In this document: piece by piece, positions 12,468 through 22,168 of the stretch
Position numbering within the stretch: the stretch's first letter is position 1
Layout: each line of letters starts with the position of its first letter
From: an uncultured Shewanella sp.
GTDB taxonomy: Bacteria; Pseudomonadota; Gammaproteobacteria; Enterobacterales; Shewanellaceae
DNA: 64,000 nt
NCBI RefSeq assembly: GCF_947501225.1
Contig: NZ_CANMUW010000005.1
Coordinates: 124,001-188,000, forward strand
Reading direction: 5' to 3'
Program-made: the position numbers and the translations under genes
Notes under the pieces: model-generated
What the model saw: the letters and a program-made list of their open reading frames with translations, nothing else
What the model was told of the DNA's origin: nothing
Databases searched by the model: none

Positions 12468-12655
12468 GTTTTATCCCGATTCAGAAGCTAATTTTCTTAT
12501 TATTTGATTTTTTTTCTGGCCAAAGTAAAACATGTATTAAAAAAAATTTCAGCTTAGACTAAGGTGTTGAAATATTAAGTTACAACTTGTTGCCACTCCC
12601 CCCTCAATGAAAACCATTGAACCCGAAGGTAATATTAATTCAATTTGATGAACAC

Positions 12656-14599
12656 TTACCCAAAGTGAGATTCAACCCAGTGCTTCACTTCGGCGAAACG
12701 GTATCTCTCTAACGATGCAAACCCCTTAAGGGAGCGTAGCTTGAGCCTGGTGAAAACGGGCGTCGTTAATCCGCATAGGAACCGAGATATTAAAACTGAA
12801 CTGGCTGTTTTCCCCAACCTGGTAACCGCATCACAGGTAAGTGTTTCGAAATCTAGCTCATCTAAAGGTTTCAGATACGGTAAGGGGGGCAATAGGGCCT
12901 GCTCACCTCGGCAGACAGAACATGAACCGCAGTCTTCAATCATCTGTTCATCAGCAAAGTAGTGCGCAAGCTGTCGGCTCAAACAGAGGTCTGAGGTAAA
13001 AAGCGCTACCAATCTGTTTATCCGTTGCACTTCACTCGACTCTTTGTCGATGAAACGTGCATACAGGGATTGTTGTAACTTTTCCCGATCGAAGTTTGTC
13101 TCCAGTATCTGGTACACCTGAGTCATCTGTTTGCTCTGTAACTCAATCATCCCCTTTTCATCGAGGTAGTTGACAGCTTTTAACACGCGTTGTCTGTCGC
13201 AGGTATAGATATTCTCCAACTTGTCGAAATTGACACTGGACCAGATTTTAGCCCTGTCGGCACTATTGAAGATCGCCCTTATAAAATCCCGCCTCTCCTC
13301 TTTAAAAAATTCGATGATCTCCCCTTCGGGCTTGAGATATTTGAACTTATACTCTGCGAAATAACTGTAGGTGGGTTTTATAATGTTAAAGAGCTCGAGG
13401 TAAACGAGTAAGGTTTTTAGTGATAGGGGGCGGATATTCGACTGATTAGACAGACTATTAAGTACGACCTCCCACTGACCGCTACCATTAGCCGGCTCCG
13501 CTGCCCTGCTCAGTTCATCGAGCACGATCCCTATGGAACTCGCTTCGGGCGTATCGCCATAGACAAAGTTTTCCAGCGTACTCAGGTTGTCACCATTTGC
13601 CAGTACCAAACAATCGGAATCCATACCATCACGGCCCGCACGACCTATCTCTTGTGCATAGTTTTCTATGGACTTGGGAAGATCGTAATGCACCACAAAA
13701 CGGATATCACTCTTGTCGATTCCCATACCGAAAGCAATCGTTGCAACGATGATCTCCTGAGCACCGGACATAAACTGATGCTGAATTTGCTGCCTGATAT
13801 CGGGGGGCATGCCGGCATGGTAGGCTCTTGCGGCAATACTATGCTCCCTGAGTCGCTCAGCAACCTGCTCAGCAGTCTGTTGGAGGGTGACGTAGATGAT
13901 ACCCGACTGCTCTCTTCTGGGCTTTAGCCACGTGGCGAGATAATCAATTTTGTACCTGCTCGTTATAGCTTTAACTTCCAAATGAAGATTTGGGCGGTAG
14001 AAACCGGTCAGGGTGACAGCCTCGGGCGCGATACCAAATTTACTGCCCATGTCCTCAATAACTTTAGGCGTCGCCGTTGCGGTGAGCAGCAGCGTTTGAG
14101 GAATATTCAGCTCTTTTCGGTAGCGGGGTAACTTAAGGTAATCAGGCCTGAAATTATGACCCCATTCGGAGATACAGTGCGCCTCATCGACCACCAAAAG
14201 GGAGATGGGTACTTCAGCGATAAACTGCCTGAAACGTTCGTTATTGAGCCTCTCTACCGAGATCATCAATATTTTTACCTTCCCCTCTCTCACTCCGGTC
14301 ATGACATTGTGTGTCTGCTCCCGGCTCTGGGTCGAGTCTATGCTGGCAGCATGGATCCCCTTGGATTCGAGAAAAGAGAGTTGATCCTGTATCAGAGCCA
14401 ACAGCGGAGAAACCACTAAGGTAAGGTGTGGCAACGCGATGGCGGGCAGTTGATAACAAAGCGACTTGCCTGAGCCGGTCGGAAATATGGCCGCAGCGCT
14501 GTGACCATTGAGAACATTGTTGATAACATCGAACTGGCCATCTCTGAAGTCGGAAAAACCGAAGTGATTTTGCAGCAGAGAGACGGGAGAAAGAGACAT
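12656..14599 (-). CDS. RecQ-like ATP-dependent DNA helicase
   Basis: This is a superfamily-2 3'-5' DNA helicase used in recombination and fork repair. The 647-aa protein shows motif I (FPTGSGKSLCYQLPA, near residues 39-53), motif II (VVDEAHCISEWGH), motif III (LLLTATAT), motif V/VI (GFMGIDKS-like and QEIGRAGRDG), and a zinc-binding cluster of Cys in a C-terminal region (DCGSCSVCRG). It diverges from canonical RecQ in the C-terminal half, so a second canonical recQ probably exists elsewhere in the genome and I do not assign the symbol. It sits in the core region and reads away from the endonuclease-like gene. Confidence 0.88.
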   Translation of the reverse strand: MSLSPVSLLQNHFGFSDFRDGQFDVINNVLNGHSAAAIFPTGSGKSLCYQLPAIALPHLTLVVSPLLALIQDQLSFLESKGIHAASIDSTQSREQTHNVMTGVREGKVKILMISVERLNNERFRQFIAEVPISLLVVDEAHCISEWGHNFRPDYLKLPRYRKELNIPQTLLLTATATPKVIEDMGSKFGIAPEAVTLTGFYRPNLHLEVKAITSRYKIDYLATWLKPRREQSGIIYVTLQQTAEQVAERLREHSIAARAYHAGMPPDIRQQIQHQFMSGAQEIIVATIAFGMGIDKSDIRFVVHYDLPKSIENYAQEIGRAGRDGMDSDCLVLANGDNLSTLENFVYGDTPEASSIGIVLDELSRAAEPANGSGQWEVVLNSLSNQSNIRPLSLKTLLVYLELFNIIKPTYSYFAEYKFKYLKPEGEIIEFFKEERRDFIRAIFNSADRAKIWSSVNFDKLENIYTCDRQRVLKAVNYLDEKGMIELQSKQMTQVYQILETNFDREKLQQSLYARFIDKESSEVQRINRLVALFTSDLCLSRQLAHYFADEQMIEDCGSCSVCRGEQALLPPLPYLKPLDELDFETLTCDAVTRLGKTASSVLISRFLCGLTTPVFTRLKLRSLKGFASLERYRFAEVKHWVESHFG

Positions 14600-14698
14600 A
14601 GATATGGCCTGTTGAGAGAGCGATGTTTTAGGTGGTTATCATAACACCGAAATCATGGAAAAGAGCAGTGCTTAGGAGATGTCAACCGGCACAACCAC

Positions 14699-15580
14699 TC
14701 ACTTTGCCCACTCGCTATGTTGCTGAGCGGTCCGGAGGGTAAAGTGAGCTATGATTGGATTATGATCCGATGCATCTGTCACTCTCGATTCTGCATGGTG
14801 AAAGTCGAGCCCTCTGTAGAAGAGATGATCTAAAGCCAAACCAAAAAATCGCTGCCGTTCATCGAGGTGATACTCGGCCTCACTTAAATCGAAACGTCTT
14901 GCAAACTCGGCGATCAGTTCAAACCTGTCCTTTCTCCAGGTATTAAAGTCCCCGGCAAGTATTATCGGACCCGAGTGCCCGCTAAGCTCCAGGCTCAGTG
15001 CTTCGAACTGCTCGGTATAGCGGGTCAATTTCCAGTCAAAGTTAATTCCATGAAGATTGACAACCAATAAACTCTCACCATTGGAGAGTGGATAGTGAGT
15101 AACAAGAGCAGACTTGGCAAACCTTATCAGGGGCTCGGTTGCATGGAACGCACAGGCATTGATAGCCCCTGCATCGGAGAGGTTCATCACACCAAGCGAG
15201 GTTCCGAAGAGTTTAAAGGCTCTTGCCATTGCGACATTCAGGGAACGGGACGCAATAAAATGAACCATCTCCTCTGACAATCCCGCCTCTTGGAGTAATA
15301 CCAGCTGGCTCGAATGGGAGAGGTTGTTGAGTACACGTCTCCAGTTGCGCTTTTTCTGTTTATAGATATTCCACACAGACACATTCAGCCGGCCGTCAAG
15401 ATCCAGATAGCCGGTGGAGGACTCGTCACTGCACTGAGATTCAAAAATTGGCTCTACCAAATCAATCATCACCTTCGGCGTGTCGTTAGCATAGTTAATG
15501 GCCGAGAAAGTCGTAATCAAACAGGTAACGAGGAAAAAGAGCAAGCCCTGCAGATAGCGATTTTTTTTAGCTGGTTTCAT
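14699..15580 (-). CDS. Endonuclease/exonuclease/phosphatase family protein, exported
   Basis: The 293-aa protein has an N-terminal hydrophobic segment (LLFFLVTCLITTFSAI) that should act as a signal peptide or anchor. It is followed by an EEP-fold catalytic domain. Fold motifs visible are NVSVWNIYK, LLQEAG (the catalytic Glu), ILAGDFNTW (the GDFN motif) and ASDHNPIIAHF (the SDH motif). These residues hold metal and the scissile phosphate in DNase I-like enzymes. The exported location argues for a role on extracellular DNA or a phosphoester substrate and against DNA repair. No ribosome-binding site is obvious. The substrate is unknown. Confidence 0.85.
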   Translation of the reverse strand: MKPAKKNRYLQGLLFFLVTCLITTFSAINYANDTPKVMIDLVEPIFESQCSDESSTGYLDLDGRLNVSVWNIYKQKKRNWRRVLNNLSHSSQLVLLQEAGLSEEMVHFIASRSLNVAMARAFKLFGTSLGVMNLSDAGAINACAFHATEPLIRFAKSALVTHYPLSNGESLLVVNLHGINFDWKLTRYTEQFEALSLELSGHSGPIILAGDFNTWRKDRFELIAEFARRFDLSEAEYHLDERQRFFGLALDHLFYRGLDFHHAESRVTDASDHNPIIAHFTLRTAQQHSEWAK

Positions 15581-15809
15581 TCTATAACATCATAAATTTT
15601 AGCATTCATCTATCATAATAAATGCTGACAGAGGAAAAGACCAATCACCACTCCCCATAAGCGTTACAATAAGGTAAATTTTCGATTAATTCTTGTTAAT
15701 ACATCAAGTAACGTCTACGCCATAAACTAAATTACTGTTATTTCACGGCAATTAATTGCACACTAAACATTACTGATTTCAGGCAATTTTATATAGCGAC
15801 GTATAAACC

Positions 15810-17267
15810 ATGGCTCATTTTTATCAACTAGTAACACTTGCCGGCATCTTGCTCTACTGGATCATCATTGCAGGTATCACCGTCCGGGTAATTATCAAAC
15901 GCCGATCAATTGGCGTCTCTTTTGCCTGGATGATGGTGATCTATGTGATTCCCGTCGTGGGCATCGTCGCATATCTCCTTTTCGGTGAGCAAAATATCGG
16001 TAAGCGGCGTGCCCAACGTGCTAAAGATATGTATCAGCCATACGCCGATTGGTTCGCCCAACTTTACCAGATCCGCCAGTACCGCCCGAACATCTTAAGT
16101 GAACATGCCCAATCTATCAGTACCCTATGCGAAAATCGCTTAGGTATTCCCTCACTGGCCGATAACGATCTTGAGCTGCAATCCACACCCGAGCAGATCC
16201 TGTCATCTCTTATCAAAGATATTGATAGGGCAAAATATAGCATCCAACTGGAGTTCTACATCTGGCACCCTGGTGGAATGGCCGATGAGGTGGCACTGGC
16301 ACTTATCAATGCCGCTAAGCGAAATGTATCTGTAAAATTATTATTAGATTCTGCCGGCAGCCATCAATTTTTTAGAAGCCAATGGCCGGCAATATTAGAA
16401 GCCGAGGGTATTATTATTGCCAGAGCTTTAAAGGTAAGTCCTTTGAGGGTGCTTTTTCGAAGGCTTGATCTTAGAATGCACCGGAAAATTGTCGTTATCG
16501 ATAATAGTATCGCCTATACCGGCTCAATGAACCTGGTCGATCCAAGTTGCTTCAAAGCTGACTCAGGCGTCGGTCAGTGGATAGATGTCATGATCAGAAT
16601 AACCGGTACAACTGTGCCTCTGCTCAATGTCATTCAATCCTGGGACTGGGAGGTAGAGACCAACCAACGTCAACTTCCTGAGCAGCCCAGCTGTAAACCA
16701 CATACTGAACCGGAAAAGGTCGATATGGTACAGGTTATTCCCTCAGGCCCGGGGATGCCGGAAGATATTATTCACGAAGTTTTACTTCAGAGCATATACC
16801 AGGCCAAACATAAAATAGTAATAACCACCCCCTACTTTGTACCCAGCGAAAACTTATTGGTCGCCCTCATCGCCGCAGCCCATCGCGGTGTCTGCGTCAA
16901 TATTATTATTCCCCACAAGAATGACTCCCTGATGGTTGAATGGGCTAGTCGATCGTTTTTTTGTGAGCTGTTAACCGCCGGGGTAAAAATTCACAGGTTC
17001 AACGGCGGGTTACTGCACACTAAATCAGTGGTTGTTGATGAGAGCCACTGTCTGATCGGCACAGTTAACCTGGATATGCGTAGCCTATGGCTCAACTTCG
17101 AAGTCACACTAGCGGTGGACGACCTGAGCTTTACTGAGAAACTCAACCGTCTACAGCAGTCGTACATGGATAACGCCCATCTGGTCGACCTCAATGCATG
17201 GCAAAGGCGTCCCGTTTATAAGCGTGTATTTGAGCAGTTTTTCTACCTATTCAGCCCACTGCTGTAA
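15810..17267 (+). CDS. cls: Cardiolipin synthase, two-HKD PLD family
   Basis: The enzyme makes cardiolipin from phosphatidylglycerol in the inner membrane. The 485-aa protein begins with two transmembrane helices (about residues 4-28 and 38-58). It has two HKD motifs: HRKIVVIDNSIAYTGSMN with His224, Lys226 and Asp231, and HTKSVVVDESHCLIGTVN in the C-terminal half. This layout and length match the ClsA type. It is followed by about 230 bases and then the tRNA-Ser gene, so it is probably the last protein-coding core gene before the island. No Shine-Dalgarno sequence is evident before the ATG. Confidence 0.92.
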   Translation: MAHFYQLVTLAGILLYWIIIAGITVRVIIKRRSIGVSFAWMMVIYVIPVVGIVAYLLFGEQNIGKRRAQRAKDMYQPYADWFAQLYQIRQYRPNILSEHAQSISTLCENRLGIPSLADNDLELQSTPEQILSSLIKDIDRAKYSIQLEFYIWHPGGMADEVALALINAAKRNVSVKLLLDSAGSHQFFRSQWPAILEAEGIIIARALKVSPLRVLFRRLDLRMHRKIVVIDNSIAYTGSMNLVDPSCFKADSGVGQWIDVMIRITGTTVPLLNVIQSWDWEVETNQRQLPEQPSCKPHTEPEKVDMVQVIPSGPGMPEDIIHEVLLQSIYQAKHKIVITTPYFVPSENLLVALIAAAHRGVCVNIIIPHKNDSLMVEWASRSFFCELLTAGVKIHRFNGGLLHTKSVVVDESHCLIGTVNLDMRSLWLNFEVTLAVDDLSFTEKLNRLQQSYMDNAHLVDLNAWQRRPVYKRVFEQFFYLFSPLL

Positions 17268-17497
17268 CAGTAAAGACAGGCTTGTATATTCATCTGAAAT
17301 TTAAACTTGCAAATGATAAGAAGAGTTTAGATTTAAGGCAGGAAAAACGCTTGCTATCTAATGATTTGTTTATCTATTATGCAAACACCCAAATCCTTTG
17401 TTTTATCGCTTGACCGGGTTATGGGTTTTGCGTAAAGTACGACTCCGTTAACAGGCGATGTCTTCACAGAAGTCATAATCTGAGTTAACAACAATAT

Positions 17498-17587
17498 GGT
17501 GAGGTGTCTGAGTGGCTGAAGGAGCACGCCTGGAAAGTGTGTGATGGGTTAAACCATCCGAGGGTTCGAATCCCTCCCTCACCGCCA
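17498..17587 (+). tRNA. tRNA-Ser (anticodon GGA)
   Basis: The acceptor stem GGTGAGG pairs with CCTCACC, followed by discriminator G and encoded CCA. The anticodon stem CACGC/GTGTG encloses loop CTGGAAA, giving anticodon GGA at 17,532-17,534. A long class II variable arm (GATGGGTTAAACCATC) and a T arm with GGTTCGAATCC are present. The gene is intact. Its 3' end is the likely integration site for the island to the right, because an integrase gene starts within 3 kb and accessory genes begin directly after it. Confidence 0.96.
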
Positions 17588-17598
17588 TATTCCATAAC

Positions 17599-17627
17599 AA
17601 AAACAGCAACCTACGGGTTGCTGTTTT
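17599..17627 (+). terminator. Intrinsic terminator after tRNA-Ser
   Basis: AAAACAGCAACC pairs with GGTTGCTGTTTT around a TAC(G) loop and is followed by a T-rich tract. It lies 11 bases after the CCA end of the tRNA. Confidence 0.88.
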
Positions 17628-17766
17628 TGTTTTGGGATCTTTTTGGGATCAATTTGTATTGTTCAAACTACAAAAGTACCGCCCTCCTTCCTACATCTGA
17701 AGCACAAACAAGCTAACCCCAACATTACACATTCCCCAACATAGATAGGTTGCTATTAGCCGTCAG

Positions 17767-18204
17767 TCACATACCACTATTTCGCCAAACCAGAGTTGCA
17801 TCTTTAATGGGGAAACAAGATGTAACTTCAACAAATTCAAACTCGATATTTAGCGGTATAGGTTTAAAGGAGTGAAAAACAACATAACTACCTCCTCCGA
17901 CGGCGGAACCAGTTTCATCCAGAACAAACTCAGATCCATCTAAGGCTATCAATCTAGCTGTTAGGCACCCTTCAGGATACATTGCTGAAATCGTATCTAA
18001 CCCTTCAACTATGTTTTCATAAGGACCAAGAATATGAGTAACGTCTATCTCAATTCTTGCTCTGTAATTGATTGCAGTAACAGGCTTTGGAAACTTTAGT
18101 CTGGTCACTTCATCAGTAACAGTAATAGGGGTAGGATTAATCACTGTTTGGCTGCTGAACAACATGATTTTTAATAACGCATATAACCCTTTTAAGATTT
18201 CCAT
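17767..18204 (-). CDS. Hypothetical protein, 145 aa
   Basis: This is an unrecognised protein between the tRNA and the integrase. It has a hydrophobic N-terminal stretch (GLYALLKIMLFS) that could be a membrane anchor, then a beta-rich region with many Val/Ile/Thr strands. GGGSYVVFHSFKPIPLNIEF suggests a beta-sandwich or jelly-roll edge. There is a GACGAG-like ribosome-binding site before the ATG. It is separated from the integrase gene by about 530 bases of non-coding sequence, so it could be a leftover of an earlier insertion or a cargo gene. No function can be assigned. Confidence 0.6.
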   Translation of the reverse strand: MEILKGLYALLKIMLFSSQTVINPTPITVTDEVTRLKFPKPVTAINYRARIEIDVTHILGPYENIVEGLDTISAMYPEGCLTARLIALDGSEFVLDETGSAVGGGSYVVFHSFKPIPLNIEFEFVEVTSCFPIKDATLVWRNSGM

Positions 18205-18731
18205 CTCTCGTCCATGATCAGTTTATGTATATCGTTCTGCGCTTAAGCCGCTGCAGTAGGAGCAAAAGCTCCCACTCCGTCTGTATTGATACGCTTGATC
18301 GGATCGTCACGCTAAGGTTTCACCCTATGAACTGTAAGTATTCAGTATAGGTCCATTCTCTGAAGGCTCCAGACATCAGAGTGTCATTTATGATTCTGAC
18401 AAAGGTTTTTAAGATGTGGTCTTTCGAAGGGAAACAGACAACTCTATCAGCCCCAAACCTGCCGGGACTTAGTTAATGGTTCATATAATAACTGTAGCCT
18501 TAGTTACATAGAACCAGGTGCAAATACTGGATTTGTATACCGTAACAGCAAGGTATAGTACAAAGGGGAATCAATAACAGTCAGAAGCCACCTGCTAACT
18601 TATCAGTTTTTAAATGATTATTACCAACCCAATCCATTGGGCTTTGATAACATCATGTATGCTTTGTGAATTTTATAGTGCTCCACACGCCACACCTATG
18701 AGAACGAAAGTTGGCTCTATTCGCTATGTAC
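18205..18731. other. Gap of about 530 bases with no convincing gene
   Basis: I see no gene with good codon structure and ribosome-binding site here. An open frame on the plus strand at 18,614-18,871 overlaps the 3' end of the integrase gene and looks like a shadow. A short hairpin (GGAGC and GCTCC flanking AAAA) is at about 18,259. As the stretch lies between the tRNA and the integrase, it could hold integrase arm-binding sites, but I cannot identify repeats that would prove it. Confidence 0.5.
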
Positions 18732-20150
18732 TTATTGATAAGCATGGTTCGAACTACTCAGCCTATTCGTTACCATCCAATGACCTGAACATTCAATATC
18801 ACAGCTATCCAATGCAACTTGGGGAAGGCTGTATGAAAAATTGGGTTCTACTGCATCTTTTGACGGTGTAATGGAAAGCGCTTTCGACATCTCAGCCACC
18901 TTCTTAGGCGTTGGCTTGTTGCGCGCCATTGCCCCTATATAATAATTCTTTGTCGTACGAGTGTTACAGTGACCTAACTCGGCCGAAACATCTTCCAAAG
19001 ATACTCCGTTATTGATCAGCATAATCGCAAATGTGTGCCTGCACTGATTTGGTCCTTGTATTTTAATACCTAGCTCAGTCAACTTTTTATAAAATAACTT
19101 TCTATAATGGTGATAAATGTTTTCTCTAGATCGTGTTAATGGGTTTGTAACAACAAAATGCAATGACTGAATACGTTTTATTCGATCTGCTCCCCTCACC
19201 TCAACTTCCATTGCTGGTAAGTGACAGGTTAAAGATTTGAGTTTCAACAGCACCACTTTAGCTGGCTCGGCAAGCGTTACTATACGTTTGGTTTCACCTC
19301 TGTTTTTTATAGATTTGTACTGTTTAGTAACCAAAGCGCGCTGCACAATAATCTGATTATTTTCGAAATCAATATCCTCCCAGGCAAGAGCAAGAAGTTC
19401 TGAGTATCTAAGTCCTGTATAGCAATGCAACAACATATAAAGGGCCATTAGATCATTATCACCTGTGGCTTCTTTGACTTTCTGCAATTCAGGCTTTATG
19501 AAATGCGGGACACGCTTATCAAGTACCACATCACAGCAATACGACCTAATTAACTCCTCGTAATCAAATGGCTTTTCACCTATTGCCTTAGATAGGACAG
19601 CTTCTTTAAATACGCCATCCAGTAACCTTAAGCGTTCCTTGAGACTTTTCTGGGATAGATGGTCACAAGAATCACACCAATCAAAAATATCATCCCTCGT
19701 GATCTGATTTGCTTTTTGGCTCCCAAAATCCTTAATGATATGATTATAACAAGTGGTGTAACCCTTCTTGGTCGATTCAGCAAGTGTCTTTTCAGACCTA
19801 TTCCGTTTCTGTTCCACAAGCGTTTCGATATTTACGTCAGACACTCTGGATTTCTTATACGATTTCAGAGTCTCTAGTTCCTTTATTGTTTTAGTTTTTA
19901 AGTCTTCGATTATTTTTTTTGACGCCATGATCCCAAGAAAAGTTAAAGGGTTAGACAATGGAACCTTTACTACCTTGCTGCCAACACTTTTACACCTGAT
20001 GATAGCTCTCGCACGCCTTCCATGAACCTCAATTGACTTAACTGAATTTTCTTTAATAACGGCCTTCGCTTGCTTAGGAGATAGCAGCATATCAAGCTTA
20101 CTTTCAGCCATTAGCATTGAAGTAACAGGTTTCATGACATATTGATTCAT
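18732..20150 (-). CDS. int: Tyrosine-type site-specific integrase (first copy)
   Basis: This is a phage-type tyrosine recombinase of 472 aa and probably the enzyme that inserted the island at the tRNA. The catalytic set is visible: Arg in YTGLRYSELLALAWEDI, the R-H pair in NQCRHTFAIMLINNG, His in ELGHCNTRTT, and the nucleophile Tyr in KNYYIGAMA. The N-terminal 150 residues include an arm-type/core-binding region. A C-terminal tail of about 60 residues beyond the nucleophile is longer than usual. The start codon lies two bases after the stop of the excisionase-like gene, so the two are co-transcribed. Confidence 0.93.
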   Translation of the reverse strand: MNQYVMKPVTSMLMAESKLDMLLSPKQAKAVIKENSVKSIEVHGRRARAIIRCKSVGSKVVKVPLSNPLTFLGIMASKKIIEDLKTKTIKELETLKSYKKSRVSDVNIETLVEQKRNRSEKTLAESTKKGYTTCYNHIIKDFGSQKANQITRDDIFDWCDSCDHLSQKSLKERLRLLDGVFKEAVLSKAIGEKPFDYEELIRSYCCDVVLDKRVPHFIKPELQKVKEATGDNDLMALYMLLHCYTGLRYSELLALAWEDIDFENNQIIVQRALVTKQYKSIKNRGETKRIVTLAEPAKVVLLKLKSLTCHLPAMEVEVRGADRIKRIQSLHFVVTNPLTRSRENIYHHYRKLFYKKLTELGIKIQGPNQCRHTFAIMLINNGVSLEDVSAELGHCNTRTTKNYYIGAMARNKPTPKKVAEMSKALSITPSKDAVEPNFSYSLPQVALDSCDIECSGHWMVTNRLSSSNHAYQ

Positions 20151-20152
20151 TG

Positions 20153-20353
20153 CTAAACGGCGGCCTCTTCAAAAAAAGCATCTAAGCGCTCAAAATGAAT
20201 CATTACAGAACCATCCACGAGTTTGTAGTGCAGCCCCTTGGTCAATACCTTGCGTTTAATTTTGCTTTTAAGCGACCCCTCAGTGATCCCTTTGAGCTCT
20301 TCGATCTTCTTTGGTTTAACCCAGCCTAAATACCCAGATACCATTGCTTCCAT
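20153..20353 (-). CDS. xis: Excisionase-like recombination directionality factor
   Basis: This is a 66-aa protein encoded immediately upstream of the integrase with a good ribosome-binding site (CAGGAAAA before ATG). Its sequence (YLGWVKPKKIEELKGITEGSLKSK, then LHYKLVDG and HFERLDAFFEE) resembles the DUF1233 excisionase pattern. In that pattern a small winged-helix domain begins with a Trp-Val segment, has a helix-turn-helix TxGSxKSKIKRKVL and ends in a dimer helix. The role is inferred from this likeness and from position; binding has not been shown. Confidence 0.78.
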   Translation of the reverse strand: MEAMVSGYLGWVKPKKIEELKGITEGSLKSKIKRKVLTKGLHYKLVDGSVMIHFERLDAFFEEAAV

Positions 20354-20662
20354 TTTTCCTGCCCACGTGTAAGTAACTGAGCACGATTATATTTGCGAGC
20401 CTATTCATCTATTAAATTAGGGTTAAGCAAAATCCGCCTCTATTTAAGAATGTAAAAAAGCCACCAAAAAATCTGTAACCAACTGATATATAGCGACAAT
20501 CAAGAAAAAGTGAAGAGAAAATAGAAAATTACTAGATAAGGAATTTAGGCTGAGCTTCGCAGCGAAAGTTCCTTTTTATAGCTTTTTTATACTGTAAAAT
20601 CAATAGGTAATATAAAAACTGCAAAAAAATAAAATTTTTTTCATTAACTATTTAAAAAAATT
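20354..20662. promoter_or_regulatory. Divergent control region between excisionase-like gene and second integrase
   Basis: This is 309 bases of AT-rich DNA between two divergently transcribed recombinase units, so it should hold both promoters. The near-palindrome GCTTCGCAGCGAAAG lies near 20,554 and could be an operator or recombination arm site. A long A/T stretch precedes the second integrase start. No gene is visible. Confidence 0.5.
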
Positions 20663-21895
20663 ATGATGACGACTGATGAAGCAAAAAGGTTCTGCAAGAT
20701 CAACAACCTAAAAAATTTAGATATCAGAGGACCAAACTCCATACGGGCCAGTGTTCGGGTCAACAACAAACTGCACAGAATAAAAATTGAGAATGCATCT
20801 TGCACTAAACAGGGCCTGATAATGGCATCTTCAAAAGCCAGTGAACTGCTAAATCTCGCTAAATACAACTTGGAAGCCTTCCTGGAGATAGCTCAACCTG
20901 CTAGAACAATCACACCGAACTTAGTAACTGCCTACATTGATAGGTTTTTACACACTAAAAAGCTCAACTTAGCACCTTCAACATTCTCCAACTACAGAAA
21001 TAAAATTATTAAGCATATCGTGCCTAAGTACGGTCATTTAGACGTAAAGGCAATCACACCAAAGCTGATTGAGCAATGGATGAGCCACGAACTCTCATAC
21101 CTAAACAACAAGACCATCAAGGAACTATTAACCCTTCTAAACCAAATTCTGACTCTGGCACTGATCGATAATGCCATTACAGAAAACCCTTTCGAACGGC
21201 TTAGATCGACAAAACAGTTAAAACTCACTGTCGTGAGCAGAGGTCCAGATCCCTTCACTCTGGAAGAGATGCAAAAAATTTCAGCAACTGAAACCGATAG
21301 AGTCAGTGAAAAATTTATGATCAGGCTCAATTGTTATCTGGGATTGAGGCTCAGTGAATTGATGGCGCTAAGTTGGGGAGACATAGATCTAGATAAGAAA
21401 ACAATTTCGATTAAAAGAGCTGTTGTAAATGGCAAATACAAGGTTCCCAAAACGCAGAGCAGCGTTCGCACTGTAGCTCTCTTAGAACCTGCTGAGAAAG
21501 TTCTCAATGAATACATCCAACAACACCGAAAGGAATTGACCCGTTCGATTCAAGTGTTAAAAGCAGACAATAAAACAGTGGAGAATGTAGAAGTGAGTTT
21601 CGTGTTCTATAACACCTACACCCAGGCCCCATATATCCATGATAATTATTTTAGCGACCGTTTTTTCCGGCAGCTTCTATTAAAAGCTGGTGTTCGCTAT
21701 AGAGGTGCAAACCAAACACGTCATACATATGCATCGCATATTATATCAGCAGGAACACCTTTGAGCTGGGTTGCCCTCCAGATGGGACATTCGAGTATCA
21801 AAATGCTCGAAAAGCATTACGCAAAATGGTTACCAACCTACATGGACAATATCATTAGTATCGCAAACAACTCGTTTAAATGCCAAACATCATAA
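20663..21895 (+). CDS. Tyrosine-type site-specific integrase (second copy)
   Basis: This is a 410-aa tyrosine recombinase, divergent from the first in sequence and orientation. Catalytic residues are present: Arg in YLGLRLSELMALSWGDI, Lys in the beta-hairpin NGKYKVPKTQS, R-H in NQTRHTYASHI, His in QMGHSSIKM, and Tyr in EKHYAKW. The N-terminal region shares the layout of the first integrase, with a short arm domain starting MTTDEAKRFCKINNLKN and then a SAM-like core-binding domain. The protein appears full-length and active. Two intact integrases side by side suggest tandem insertion at the tRNA or a two-recombinase element. Confidence 0.92.
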   Translation: MMTTDEAKRFCKINNLKNLDIRGPNSIRASVRVNNKLHRIKIENASCTKQGLIMASSKASELLNLAKYNLEAFLEIAQPARTITPNLVTAYIDRFLHTKKLNLAPSTFSNYRNKIIKHIVPKYGHLDVKAITPKLIEQWMSHELSYLNNKTIKELLTLLNQILTLALIDNAITENPFERLRSTKQLKLTVVSRGPDPFTLEEMQKISATETDRVSEKFMIRLNCYLGLRLSELMALSWGDIDLDKKTISIKRAVVNGKYKVPKTQSSVRTVALLEPAEKVLNEYIQQHRKELTRSIQVLKADNKTVENVEVSFVFYNTYTQAPYIHDNYFSDRFFRQLLLKAGVRYRGANQTRHTYASHIISAGTPLSWVALQMGHSSIKMLEKHYAKWLPTYMDNIISIANNSFKCQTS

Positions 21896-22063
21896 GTCAA
21901 TTGCATGAGCATCCCGCACATACAAATACTGATAACAACAAAAACAATATCAGATAGTTAGCGGCGCACCACCCAACCAACCAACCAGGCCAGATGTATT
22001 GTACCGAATACTTACGACCGCTAACTAAAAGTGTATACTTAAAAAGCACTTAAAGGAGGCTAT

Positions 22064-22168
22064 ATGGACATACTCAACTCGCCAATTGTATTTTTACTAC
22101 CGCTCGCTGTTATGGTGTTTGGCTCTATGTATATAAGACACATAAGCAAGAAAGATAAAGAAAAGTAA
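22064..22168 (+). CDS. Tiny single-pass membrane protein, 34 aa
   Basis: The reading frame begins MDILNSPIVFLLPLAVMVFG and ends in a Lys-rich tail. A near-consensus ribosome-binding site (AAAGGAGG) sits seven bases before the ATG, strong evidence that it is translated. The predicted topology is one transmembrane helix with a basic C-terminal end. A relative with the same FLLPLAV segment is encoded near 61.5 kb. Function is unknown; small toxin, assembly or regulatory roles are all possible. Confidence 0.65.
   Translation: MDILNSPIVFLLPLAVMVFGSMYIRHISKKDKEK

Noticed and set aside
18614..18871. 85-aa plus-strand frame next to the integrase
   Set aside because: It overlaps the 3' end of the integrase gene on the opposite strand and has no ribosome-binding site.
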